Part shown: in pieces, positions 50,911 through 60,870 of the stretch
How positions within the stretch are numbered: position 1 is the stretch's first letter
Layout of the letters: each line of letters starts with the position of its first letter
NCBI GenBank assembly: GCA_009731375.1
Contig: BJOX01000229.1
Location: 586,677-650,676, forward strand
Reading direction: 5' to 3'
From: Paulinella micropora
Lineage: Eukaryota; Cercozoa; Imbricatea; Euglyphida
DNA: 64,000 nucleotides
Position numbers and translations under genes: made by a program
The notes under the pieces: model-generated
Database searches by the model: none
Seen by the model: the letters and a program-made list of their open reading frames with translations, nothing else
Told to the model about the DNA's origin: nothing

Positions 50911-51382
50911 GATAAATCTTGGAGCGGATAATTCTTGTTATGCTTCCAAAATCAGAAGCAACCTTCTCAATGTTGTTCAACTTTGGAGAGAAAAACAAAG
51001 GAACATCTTTGTTGAAAGCTACCCATACGTCTGCCCCAACAGTCAGAGATTTAACAGCAGACTGCGAGCCTTTTGCTTCAATCGCTGAGAATGCATCAGT
51101 AGCCTCTTTTGACTTGTAAATGAAAACATCGTTGTCTTTGTGCTCAACAAAGAACCCGACCATTCTCGTTGGGGTAAATTTTCCCTGACCATCTTTCTTA
51201 TCAGCAAGGCTAAGCAATTTGAACCCATCATCCATAGCTTTCTAAAAAAAACAAAAACAACAATGTGGGCAACAAAAAAGAAAAGGTATTATTACCTGAG
51301 GAGTTGCTGGTGCTGGCTCTTCTTCCTTCTTCTTCGGAGGCATTGCTGGTGCTGGCTCTTCTTCCTTCTTCTTCGGAGGCAT
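50882..51382 (-). CDS. spliced gene of unknown function, 148 residues, 54-nt intron
   Basis: Exon 1 (51382-51296) encodes two copies of MPPKKKEEEPAPA and TPQ. The intron (51295-51242) starts GTAATAATACC and ends in a pyrimidine run TTTTTTTTAG. Exon 2 (51241-50882) continues in phase with KAMDDGFKLLSLADKKDG and ends with TGA. The exon-2 protein has FTPTRMVGFFVEHKD and GADVWVAFNKDVPLFF, a compact alpha/beta pattern. Without splicing exon 1 runs into a stop in the intron. Translation from the exon-2 ATG alone (117 residues) is an alternative. No family recognised. It is convergent with, and slightly overlaps, the integrase end. Confidence 0.6.
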
Positions 51383-51387
51383 CGCAA

Positions 51388-51433
51388 CCTACACATACAT
51401 ACACAGGGACAAACTATGTATGTATGTGTAGGG
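51388..51433. terminator. 14-bp-arm hairpin between two minus-strand genes
   Basis: CCTACACATACATA and TATGTATGTGTAGG are exact inverted copies around a loop of about 16 bases. It lies at the 3' side of the coiled-coil gene and just upstream of the spliced gene. Confidence 0.6.
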
Positions 51434-51471
51434 GTAGTTTAATGTCGTGCCCAGGACTTATATAAAATCAA

Positions 51472-51960
51472 CTATCTATACGCTTTATTCATATTTCTAT
51501 TACCTCCCCCTACGTCTATCCCTATTTCATCTAATCTTTTCATCATCATACATGCTTCTGTAAATGTCGTTCCTTTTTCAATCATTCTTTCCATCTTAAC
51601 AAGCTCCTCTGCCTCAATCATTCCTCTATTCTGCTTCTTCCAATGCTTCATCAATTTTATTTCACTCTCAATCTTTCTTTTCTTCAACTTATTTCGTCTA
51701 TCCTCTATTAAGTCTTCTTCTATCTCTTCTCTCTCCTTCTGCTTCTCTTTCAATATTTCATTAATAGCATCTCGTCTCTCCTTCTTATTCATTAACTCAT
51801 TCTTCATATTCTCAATTATCGCCTCGTCTTTTTCAATCTCTTTATCTGCCTTTATTTTCAATTCATTTAGTTTTTTTGCTGAATATCTACTATCAGCTTT
51901 AAACTGCTCTATCCACATATATTTATCTTTTACATTATTTGGAATAAGATTTAATGACAT
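51472..51960 (-). CDS. coiled-coil protein near the right Polinton end
   Basis: I place the start at ATG 51960 (MSLNLIPNNVKDKYMWIEQF). The frame is open for a further 75 bases upstream, but that part is hydrophobic and unlike the rest. Residues about 25-130 are a long charged coiled coil (KKLNELKIKADKEIEKDEA), and the protein ends in a Gly-rich stretch and TAG. Length is about 162 residues. Genes close to Polinton ends vary between elements. Function unknown. Confidence 0.55.
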   Translation of the reverse strand: MSLNLIPNNVKDKYMWIEQFKADSRYSAKKLNELKIKADKEIEKDEAIIENMKNELMNKKERRDAINEILKEKQKEREEIEEDLIEDRRNKLKKRKIESEIKLMKHWKKQNRGMIEAEELVKMERMIEKGTTFTEACMMMKRLDEIGIDVGGGNRNMNKAYR

Positions 51961-52246
51961 TATATGATGAGGGGTATGAATAAGCTTTATGTTCGCAAAA
52001 AACAGAAAAAACCAAGAAAGCACGCAAAGCATCAAAGCACGCTTTCGTGTTTTTTGAGGGAGCTGAAGTTTTGGCTGATTAATTATATTTTATTTTTCTA
52101 TCTAACAGAAACTTTAACAAAAAAGTCAAGAAAATTCGCAAAACCCATTATATTTCTTTTTTCGCAAATTGACAGCTGTGACTGTGTTAAATGTTGAGAA
52201 AGGCTATGTTTATCATTTTATTACCCGTTTCCACTTTTTCTGGCCG
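51961..52246. other. subterminal AT-rich region without gene
   Basis: Between the coiled-coil gene and the right TIR. It contains AT-rich DNA and no convincing frame. It probably holds the promoter of the coiled-coil gene. Confidence 0.5.
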
Positions 52247-52342
52247 TTGCCATTTTGTCCCGTCCGGGCCGGCCGGTGTGTGTCTCTGTGGTGGCGGGGG
52301 TCTGCTCTGAAAATTTGTCTCGAAGTGCGACCCTATACTACT
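52247..52342 (-). repeat. Polinton right terminal inverted repeat
   Basis: 96 bases, inverted relative to 33273-33373, ending CCCTATACTACT. Five bases shorter than the left copy. Confidence 0.9.
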
Positions 52343-52482
52343 AGAGAGAGAGAGAGATAGAGAGAGAGATAAAGAGAGAGATAAAGAGAGAGAGAGAGAG
52401 AGAGATAAAGAGAGAGAGAGAGAGAGAGATAAAGTGAGATAGAGAGAGAAAAATAAAGAGAGATAAAGAGAGAGATAGATAG

Positions 52483-52514
<32 letters not shown>

Positions 52515-52639
52515 CGAGAGATAAAGAGAGATAGAGAGAGAGCGAGAGATAAAGAGAGAGAGAGAGAGAGATAAAGAGAGAGAGAGAGAGATAAAGAGAG
52601 AGATAAAGAGAGAGAGAGAAGAGAGAGAGAGAGAGATAA

Positions 52640-52678
<39 letters not shown>

Positions 52679-52688
52679 AGAGAGAGAG

Positions 52689-52719
<31 letters not shown>

Positions 52720-52760
52720 GAGACAGCGAGATGTGTGAAAGAGAGAGAGAGAGAGATGAG
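52343..52760. repeat. (GA)n / GATA-type microsatellite, right flank of Polinton
   Basis: Over 400 bases of GAGAGA with interspersed GATA and AAAG units, beginning with AGAGAG. It continues the repeat on the left of the element. Frames in it are low complexity and not genes. Confidence 0.85.
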
Positions 52761-53085
52761 AGAGAGAGGGAGGAGTACCGGAACGAATCCAAGAAAAATA
52801 TTCAACTGCAGTCCTGACGATTTTAAAAGGCAGTTTCAAAAATGGGCCTGCGCATTTGCACTTCCTTTTGGCCGGCCCGCATGCAATTTGAGGGGTATTC
52901 ACTCAAGAGTGGGTGTTTTGGGGCGATTTTCCGCAATAGGGTCCGGATGGATCTGTTCCACATTTTCCGTCCAAAGGTCGCGATGTGGGAAAAGTGGCAA
53001 CTCATCCCACTTTTTTCAGACAGCCCACTCGGCACTCCCCGTGAAGTTCAGGGGTCTCTGACAAAATTTGTCTGCAGGTTCAGAG
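52761..53085. other. host unique sequence, no gene seen
   Basis: Moderate-GC DNA containing GGCCGGCCCGCATGC and no coding pattern with good composition. Confidence 0.4.
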
Positions 53086-53677
53086 TTTTTCTCTCACCCT
53101 TTCTTTCTTTCTTTGTGTGTATGTGTGTGTCTCTCTCTATCTCTTTCTTGATGTTCTTTCTAGCCTCCATTCCTTCTTTCCAATTCGTACGCGTGACCCT
53201 TTCCTCTCTCTTTCTCTCTCTTTCTCTCTTCCTTTCTTCCTTTGACATTCTTTCATCAATCTTCTCCCATCTACCCAGTTTTCTTTCCTCCTTCTCCCTC
53301 CTTCTTTCTTTCTTTCCTTTTTCTCCCTCGTTTCTTCATTCTCAGTTCAATATCATTTCTTCCCTCGACTTAACGTGCTTTATGGCTTGCTTTCCTTTTA
53401 TTCTTTTTCTTTCTGTCTGTCTGTCTGTCTGTCTATCTGTCTGTCTTTGTCATATATATATATATGTGTCTGTATGTATGTATGTATGTATGTATGTATG
53501 TATGTATGTAGTATGTATGTATGTATGTACATATGTATGTACGTATGTATGTATGTATGTGTGTATGTGTGTGTGTGTGTGTGTGCATTCATGCATGTAT
53601 GTATGTATGCATGCATGCATCATGTATGTATGTAGTAGCAGTAGTAGCAGTAGTAGCAGTAGTAGCAGTACTAATAC

Positions 53678-53748
<71 letters not shown>

Positions 53749-53780
53749 TGTATGTATGTATGTATGTATGTATGTATGTA
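53086..53780. repeat. chain of simple repeats: TTTC/CT, TCTG, TATG, TAG, TATG
   Basis: Pyrimidine-rich DNA (53086-53400), TCTG repeats (53412-53445), TATG repeats (53463-53635), AGTAGC/TAG trinucleotides (53634-53748) and TATG repeats again (53745-53780). The open frames are repeat artefacts. Confidence 0.85.
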
Positions 53781-53799
53781 TGCGCCGTCGTTTGGATGG

Positions 53800-53915
53800 G
53801 GCGACCGACGACTTTGTGCCCGGTGGACGGACAGAGCGGCGACGTCTGGGGGGCGTGCGATGTGCCCGGTGGACGGACGACTTTGTGCCCGGTGGACGGA
53901 CGGTGACGGGGGCGT
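53800..53915 (+). repeat. short tandem repeat GTGCCCGGTGGACGGAC
   Basis: Three copies of TGCCCGGTGGACGGAC with ACTTTGTG spacers, at the edge between simple repeats and the following gene. Confidence 0.6.
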
Positions 53916-53921
53916 GAGATG

Positions 53922-55425
53922 TGCAACAAGCGGCGTGGCGGCGAACGAGGCGGTAGCCCTCAACACCGCTCACAGACTGACGACGTCTGGGAACCCGCAT
54001 CTGGTCGATCTAGCCGACCTGATTACCTTGACACTGGACACCGAAGCCAAAATTGACAAGCCGGCCGGGATGATCTCTAACAACTTTAGCACCTTTGTGG
54101 CCTCTGCCTCTAGCAATTCCGCCCAAGCCTTCCTCGCCTTTGACAGCGACTTCTCGACCTTGTGGGGCACAACCGCTCCCGACAGCTACAGCGGCAACAA
54201 CTACACTGGCATGATCGAGACTGTAGTTGATAATCTCACGGCGGTAGGTGCGTGGCTCCAGCTCGATCTGGGCAAGCACGCCAAAGTCACTGCTTACCAC
54301 GTCACGTCCGCTGGCGCCATCACTGCGCCCAGGGACTGGAGAATTGCTTACAGCGCGGACGGTAGCAGGTGGTTCACTTGAGACAGGCAGACGGCCCAGA
54401 CCTTTATAGGCGACAGCCTGCGCACGTTCACGCCAGCGACCGCAGCCGAGTACGCCAGGTACTTGCGCGTAATCTGCACTAAAAACAACGGGGCGGGAGT
54501 TTGGTACATGCGGAGCCTGGCCTTCGACTACCAGCTGTACAATGCCGGCTGCATCGAGAACACCAGCTATCCTACTAAGGCCTCGCAGCTGGCGCCCAAG
54601 GCGTACGTCGACCACCAGGTGGCAAGAGCGGTGAAGTTCCCGTCAATCATGCCTACCCAAGACGACTGTATCGTAACCATGGATCCAGACGGCTCGATCT
54701 TTGCAGTCAAGGACAGGACGCTCAAGCAGCCGTCTTTGGCTCCTAGCGGAAATGGCGCAATCATGCTCATGGACACTGACTTTACTGTCACAACGATCCC
54801 AGACATTCTCGCGAGGCTGCCGGACCCTTTGCCCGCCTCGACCGCGCAGCTGGTGACGGTCGATCCAGACGGCGTGACAGGCCTAAGCAGCCATTTGACA
54901 ACCTACACCAACCCTCACCAAGTCACGGCCGCCCAAGTCGGAGCACCTACTAGTACTACTACGGCCTTCAACTCACACACGACGAACTACAATAACCCGC
55001 ACCAAGTGTCGCTCGCGAATCTAGTAAACTCATCGACGCTCAAGCTGACGGGGGTGGGTGGCGACATCACGCTTTCCGCGCCTGCCACCGGCTCCGTCGC
55101 GCTCAAGCTGCCGGCGGCCCTGCCCAGCGCAGGCACCAAGCAGTTCGTCACGCTTGACAGCGCGGGCCAGTTTGCTGTAGGCGCCACCGGCTTCAAGGGA
55201 GGAGACAGTGTAGCAATCGGGACTTTAGCGGGCGAGGGGCAGCAGATACTCACAGTCGCAGTAGGTCGTGAAGCAGGCGCGAGTGGACAGGGCCAGTTTG
55301 GAACTGCCGTTGGCTACAGGGCGGGATACTCTGGCCAGGCAGATCTCGCCGTCGCGATCGGTGCCTACGCCATCTGCGTCGACGTACCAGTACTTCTTCG
55401 TGTCTTCGTGGCGAAAAAAAACTGA
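53922..55425 (+). pseudogene. second virus-type fibre protein: discoidin-like domain, NPHQ repeats, YadA-like repeats; in-frame TGA
   Basis: The coding pattern starts at the edge of the repeats, so the true 5' end is lost. Early on NTAHRLTTSGNPHLVDLADL is a fibre-type unit. Residues about 45-195 look like an F5/8-type C (discoidin) domain (SSNSAQAFLAFDSDFSTLWG, WLQLDLGKHAKVTAYHV). They are interrupted by TGA at 54379-54381 and continue in the same frame. Two further units (YTNPHQVTAAQVGA, YNNPHQVSLANLVN) follow. Then come DSVAIGTLAGEG and GTAVGYRAGYSGQADLAVAIGAYA, which fit YadA-head-like repeats of trimeric fibres. The frame ends TGA at 55425. Base composition is clearly more GC-rich than in the Polinton. 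It is probably from another DNA virus or an adapted host gene. Confidence 0.7.
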
Positions 55426-55475
55426 GAGAAGCAGTATGCAGGCTGCGAACGATCCGCCTGCGGTAGCTAGACTTC

Positions 55476-55967
55476 TTAGTAGACGCCGGCGGCAGCAAGT
55501 TCAAGTATGCATGTGTCACCCTGCAGATAGTAAGCATCTGCATACGCGCCCGCCAACCGTCGCTCGGCGTCGGTAGGCTCCTTCTTCAGTTGTGCTTTGA
55601 GCTCCAGGTACAACTTCATTCTTCTCTCGCCCGCCAAGATTGCAGCCTTGAGGTGCCGCTGTCGCATGTCGAACGCGCGCCCTGAGTGCTCACTTAGAAA
55701 GTCGTCTATCTTCCTCGCGATCTGGTCGCATTGCGCCTTGTCTACATCTTTGCGCTCGGACTTCACGCCCAACAGGATCTCTCCCTTTGCATGGTGTTCG
55801 AACCAGGGATCGTAGGTGAGAAAGATGTACTCTCTGTTAGTTGTGTTGAGGGCAGACCAGCCGTCACCACGGTCCGAACCAGGCTCGGTGCCGTCGTCTT
55901 CCCCCCCGTACGGCAGAGACACTCTACATTGTGAGCGTAGATGCAGATGTGGGGTGGAGGGTAGCAA
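55476..55967 (-). CDS. hypothetical helical protein
   Basis: A 163-codon frame from ATG at 55967. The first 45 residues are of poor composition, so the true start may be further in (near REYIFLTYDPWFEHH). The rest is amphipathic helix (ARKIDDFLSEHSGRAFDM, ERRMKLYLELKAQLKK), ending in a small Ala-rich tail. It is convergent with the fibre gene. No family recognised. Confidence 0.4.
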   Translation of the reverse strand: MLPSTPHLHLRSQCRVSLPYGGEDDGTEPGSDRGDGWSALNTTNREYIFLTYDPWFEHHAKGEILLGVKSERKDVDKAQCDQIARKIDDFLSEHSGRAFDMRQRHLKAAILAGERRMKLYLELKAQLKKEPTDAERRLAGAYADAYYLQGDTCILELAAAGVY

Positions 55968-56328
55968 AGTATGTGGGAGAGCATAGCAAACCAGAGAAAC
56001 AGGCAGACAAAGTCATGGTAGTTTGGGAGGGGGCAGTAGGGAGAGAGCTCACACCAGATTCCACATTCATGCCTGCCCGCCTTGTGAATGTTCATGAAGA
56101 TGAGCCTGACAATGCTCCCAAGTGGGCATGGAAACATGCCCCTTGGGAGTCCGATGACGAAGAAGGGAAGGAAGTTTTCTCTCTTCATCGTCATCGGATC
56201 CTCCTCCATTTTTCTATGCATATTACACGTGCAAAGAAAAAGGGGGGAGGCTGGTCAAGGCGAGAGGTGAGAACTTTACCACAGACAGTGAGAGAGTTTG
56301 TGAGGGCGTATGAGAGAGAGAGAGCAAG
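55931..56328 (+). CDS. possible first exon of a spliced gene
   Basis: ATG at 55931 opens a frame of good composition (GWRVAKYVGEHSKPEKQ, LTPDSTFMPARLVNV). It would stop at 56330-56332, exactly inside CAAGGTGAGCAA, a consensus splice donor (intron from 56329). A candidate acceptor, TCTCCTCTTGCAG, ends at 56775. Downstream of it one frame has an acidic tail ending at 56854. It overlaps the minus-strand frame at 55476-55967 by 37 bases. Low confidence, because neither exon matches a family I know. Confidence 0.3.
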
Positions 56329-56479
56329 GTGAGCAAATTCACACACACAACATGCATACTAAGCATAACTGCATCGAAAATGTGGTTTCAGGGGGAAGAG
56401 GCAGCAGAAGAACAAGACTCCGAAGCGATGACGACGAGCCACTTGTGGCTCCTCGTCTTCGTGCTGAATCTTATTCTTT

Positions 56480-56600
56480 TTTTGCTGCTACTGTTGCTTC
56501 TTCTTCTTCTTCTTCTTCTTCTTCTTCTTCTTCTTCTTCTTCTTCTTCTTCTTCTTCGTCTTCTTCGTCTTCTTCTTTTTCGTCTTCTTCTTCTTCTGCT
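56480..56600 (+). repeat. (CTT)n trinucleotide repeat
   Basis: About 40 units of CTT with a few CGT interruptions. It lies in the presumed intron of the previous gene. The poly-Ser, poly-Leu and poly-Glu frames are repeat artefacts. Confidence 0.85.
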
Positions 56601-56854
56601 GCTGCTGCACAGCCTGCGGCCTCACCACATCCCCCTCCTTCCCCTGCCAGCCTCTGCTCCACCCAAGTCCACACTCACCCCCCACCTGCAAGCCCACACT
56701 CACCCTCCCCCCCACCGAACCCAACACACCCCAACCACCTAATCATAATAAAGAGTGGTTGTCTCCTCTTGCAGTGACACGCTCACCCAGCCCTGTAACA
56801 CCCCCTGCTCCTTCCAGTCATACTGATAACCATTCAGACGTCGACTCAGACTAG

Positions 56855-56997
56855 GAATAGTAAGAAGAAAAAAAATAGTATTAACATTAATAAAAAAAAA
56901 TCATAGTATTAATATTAATAACTAATACTGCACGGCCGGACGATATTAATAGCAAATATTAATGTATTAATGTAATTCAGAAGGAGAGCACATGAAT
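56855..56997. other. AT-rich spacer
   Basis: Repeats of TAGTATTAATATTAATA-type sequence between two convergent units. No gene. Confidence 0.4.
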
Positions 56998-59366
56998 TCA
57001 ATGATTTAACTGCTCTACGGTTGTTTCCGGACGCTGCACTACAAAGTCCCACGTCTCGCCTGGCTCCCGGCGGTCGTTGGTGCAAGTTTTTCGCATGTGA
57101 CTCAGCATGCGGCCTTCTTGAACAAAAGTCTTGCCGCACCACGAGCACACAAAGTTCTTGTCAATGTCCCGCACCACCACTCCCTGTTCTACAAGCAGGC
57201 GGGCGATGCAGTGCTTAGTCATCATCTCCATTAAAAACTGACAACGTCTGCTGTTGGCGCGGAAAAAGTTTTGGCCGTTGTGATTGTTATTTTGTTCCAA
57301 CGATTCACACGACGCCCAATGAATTGACTTATGACGAACCAGAAAGTGTTTGGTGCGGCAACAACACCAATGAATATATGGCGTGATGAAGTTGTTCAAA
57401 TAAGTGGGCACACGCATTACGTCCTGCCACTTCACGTCTCGACGCCTACCCCCGATGTTGGAGTCTCGAACAGGCTGTCGGGTTTTGGAGTCACAAACTA
57501 TGGCCTCTGGGTGATGGGCTTTATTGTCCTTTCCTCGCACGTACCACTCCCCCGACTCTACCTTGGGGTGAAGGGGCTGGGCACTAGTCTCTGTGAGAAG
57601 GCGGAAAATCTGGACAGTATATTCCTGCCACTCCCACGCCTGCTGCTCAGTGAAAATAGTGTCAGGATTGTTGAGGATTAGCCACTGGCAGTGCCAGGCT
57701 TTCCAAAACTGTTTGATACGTTCCCATCTACCTATTTTCATCGGCGGCGAAAAGTCTATTTTGTCCTCTAGCACCTGATTAAAAAGGCGCCGTATCACTT
57801 TCCCTGACTGATGGCCTTTAAATTCAAATGATTTTGCACCCTCTGATGACTTAGTGATAGTGACTGTGACACCGTACACGCCCACACCGTGCAATATACT
57901 GTCAATGCAAGTAATAATGTCCTCCTTTTTTGGTGCACCCTCTGGCCCTTCGAAGGGCCAAAACACTTGACATTCGCCCTCCATTATTTCCTTCAGTAAT
58001 TTTTCAAAAAATCTGCCATGCACCCGCAATTGTATGTGCAGTAAGTCTGGTATTATGTCTTCCACCTCAACAAACCAAAACAATGAGTCCTCCTTCCTCC
58101 TGCCATCCTGATCGTCGTCATTTCTATATCTAGTTATTGGCCATCTCTTCCTTGGTTTCTCCTTTCGTTCTTCGTGCATTTACAGTAGAGGCAGAAGTAA
58201 GTACTGCCGGCGTCTTTGTGTCCGGAAACCTGTAAATTCCACGACATGTCCCTATCTGGAAGAAACGAACGGGAATTGTTTTGTCTAGTGACTGGGAATG
58301 CCAGCCCGACAAACCCAACGCTGCCATGTCCTTCAACGTCGGCATGAGCCTCTCCTCCAAGGCGTCATACTTCTCGGGCACCTTGCATTGAGCAATGGTG
58401 AAGAGTCCCGCAGTAGAGGTTGGGGACGGAAAAATGTCGAGAAAAGTACCATCCTTATCTGCAGCTATCAACTTTAAAGCTACAGTTATTATTTTATATG
58501 TACTACCTACCTTAGCTCCATCACCTGCTATCGCTATCCTTAGCTCAGCTATCTTACTAGCTTCACCTAACTTACTAGCCAAATAAGTCTTATCTGCACT
58601 TGCAAAAATCTTGCCTAAATCTGCTGTTACACACTTTTTATCATTACTAAGCCTTAACTTGTATGCCTCTTGTGCTTGTGGCTCTAACTCATTCCTTCTC
58701 CTATTCTTGAGCATGGTGCCTTTATGTATGGATGCTTGCTAGCAGCTAACACTTCTGTCACTTCTTTCTCACTAGCGTTATGTTGCATCATGTACAATAA
58801 CACTCTGTCTATTGTCTCCCTAATTTCCTCAGCTGTGGGCTCGTCTCTCTCTACAAAGCTAGCAAATGCGCTCCCAAACTCTTTCATCGCCTCCTCCTCT
58901 ATCTTTCTAAACCTACTGTGTGTATCTGCCTGAAACCTAAGCTCCTGTATAACTGTCTTCTTTTCTTGCCTCTTACCTTTCTCGTTTCTTTTCCCTAACC
59001 TCTGGTGTTGCAAGTGTGAAGTAGTCTTTACTCTGGTCTCTCTTGTGCTATGTGTATGTCTGTCCACCGTCTGGTGATGTGAATGTGTTGACTATTCTAT
59101 GGTGTTGTGGCACTCCTAATCTATCTTTCTCTACACCTACACTCTCCTCCCTCTCTGTATGTCCCTCCTCCTCACTCTCTGTTCTTTCTCTTCATCTTTC
59201 TCTTCCTTTTCTTTCTTCTGGCCTCTTGGCTCTTAAGTCTCTTTGCTGCTTTGGCCGCCTTGTCTGAGTTTGCCTTTCGTTTTGCAGTGTCAGATTTGGC
59301 CACACGCGCAGAACCCTTATTATTCCTTCTTCCCCAACCCGTGTTTCTTGGCTTTGGACGCAGCAT
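56998..59366 (-). pseudogene. degraded transposon-like gene with C-terminal C2H2 finger
   Basis: Four successive minus-strand frames line up as one unit. From about 59366 comes a Lys/Arg-rich, NLS-like start. From 59067 to 58684 there is a charged helical segment (EETIDRVLLYMMQHN-like). From 58714 to 58130 there is a compact domain (AIAGDGAKVGSTYKIITVAL, FLDIFPSPTSTAGLFTIAQC). From 58179 to 56998 there is a second domain (LFWFVEVEDIIPDLLHIQLR, WKAWHCQWLIL) ending in a zinc finger FVCSWCGKTFVQEGRMLSHMRKTC. Neighbouring frames overlap by a few tens of bases, as expected from indels. The combination of a basic start, an acid-containing core and a finger suggests a transposase-like protein, but I cannot name the superfamily. 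Confidence 0.4.
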
Positions 59367-59514
59367 GAAACTAGGAAGGGGACATGTCGGGGAATTTGAA
59401 GTGATGTGTCGAAAACTGAAAAAATGCAAAGTCAAAAAAATGTGGTGGGATCACGGGAAATGGCTCTTCGATTCCCAGTGTGTCCCTGCGTGCCGGCTTG
59501 AACATTTGTTTTAA

Positions 59515-60870
59515 AAAGTGGAAAAAGAGGCTTTCTAATGCTTACGAACCACAAGCTTAAAAAAAGTAAAATTCATGATAAGTAGAAAAAGGACAACTTA
59601 AATAAGGCATCACTCTAGTTTTCAGTGATTTTTTAAACATTCACCATAGTGCTTTTTTTAAAAAACCTTACTAAATCAGAACGCGTTCTCTTTAATCATA
59701 CAGTATGCACTCAATATATAACATATTATTGATATTATTGCAGTGCGGACTCAATCAATATATGTTTTAGTAAATTAAAAAAAACAATATTAAAAATATA
59801 TTTTAGTTCAAACGCCTTAGAGCGCATCGATTTCACTGCGTTTATTTTGTAGGCATCACCCCCCGGATAGCCGGTAAAAAGTACCTTTTCCTGGTGACAG
59901 GTGCACCAGCTTGTTTTTCAGTATTATTTGTCCGGATTGGACCTGATGCCATTTTATTCCTTGTCTGTTGCCGTTTTCCTTTTTGGCTTCACTGAGCTAA
60001 TATAACGAGACATCATTCTCATTCTTGAGGACTGTGTTTGGTTGTATTACCGACTTTTTACGAGCTATCGTTGGGGGCATTACATTTGGAGTCCACATCA
60101 CTAGGGTGATTTCTTTCTGCTTTGCCACACAGGCAACAGAGTGAATTTTCACTGACCTGTCTCACACGGGGACGTCAGACGAAAACAAATACTCCAACAC
60201 AGCTCCCTCATAACTCTTTCACAAAACAAATAATTTGATTGGTCTCAAGCAGGTGTCTCGTACCCTCTAGCCCAATCAGTATCTGTGTGCTCACAAGGAG
60301 ACATCAGATACAAACTCTCTGTCGTTCTTGCTGTTCTCACACAGAGACCAAGAAGAAGGAGGTGGACAGAAGAGTGAAGGAACACACACAAAACACAAAC
60401 AAGCATAGGGACAGGAGCACAACACTCTACCCTTCTAGTTTGTGCATTTATCTGCATTATCTCACACATACGTCAGAGTATTTTTGCAAATCTCTGATCG
60501 TTTTCTAAAGGTAGGTCTGAGAACCTATCCGACCGACTGTCGACTTCTCAAGGAGAGCTTTTCTAGCTTCTCTATTACTATCTGTGTGTAGGTCCAAGTG
60601 CCTCATACTAGATACAATATAGAAAAGAAGGAGGAGAAAGTAATCTGAGTAAGGAGAACAAGAAATCGGAGAAAGTCTCAAAGACTATTTTTCTCAAACA
60701 AAAACAAACATACAAACAGTGTTTCATAGAGGACAGGGAATCTTATCCTACCCTCTCTATTAGTTTCTCTCTTCACTAGTCAATCGACTGAAGGAGGAAC
60801 AGAACACAAACGAACAAAAACCAAACATAGGAGCTGACACTGTCCTCCTGTTGATCACTACTACGACATC
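59515..60870. other. AT-rich region and leader of the gag-like gene
   Basis: Bases 59515-59900 are AT-rich with no gene. From about 60150 the segment contains repeated blocks of the type CTCACA-(A/C)(A/G)GGAGACATCAGA (near 60153, 60290, 60335, 60460). These could be subterminal repeats or part of a long terminal or split direct repeat of the element that carries the next gene. No tRNA or primer site was recognised. Confidence 0.35.

Larger units (their letters stand above)
33273..52342. mobile_element. full-length Polinton/Maverick element (19,070 bp)
   Basis: It is bounded by inverted repeats that both start AGTAGTATAGGG and flanked by AGAGAG on each side. Inside are the hallmark Polinton genes: protein-primed PolB, rve integrase, adenovirus-type protease, FtsK/A32 ATPase, double jelly-roll major capsid protein and minor capsid proteins. 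Length and termini (5'-AG...CT-3') fit the family. Breaks in PolB, lipase, minor capsid, ATPase, basic peptide and integrase suggest a decayed copy or many base errors. The capsid gene, protease and penton remain open. Confidence 0.93.

Noticed and set aside
52187-52902. Ser/Leu-repeat frames in the GA tract
   Set aside because: Pure translation of a dinucleotide repeat.
53440-53780. CRISPR-like array
   Set aside because: Simple tetranucleotide and trinucleotide repeats without distinct spacers of constant length.
53398-53966. Tyr/Val/Cys-Met and poly-Thr/Ser frames in TATG and TAG repeats
   Set aside because: Translation of microsatellites, with no conserved pattern.
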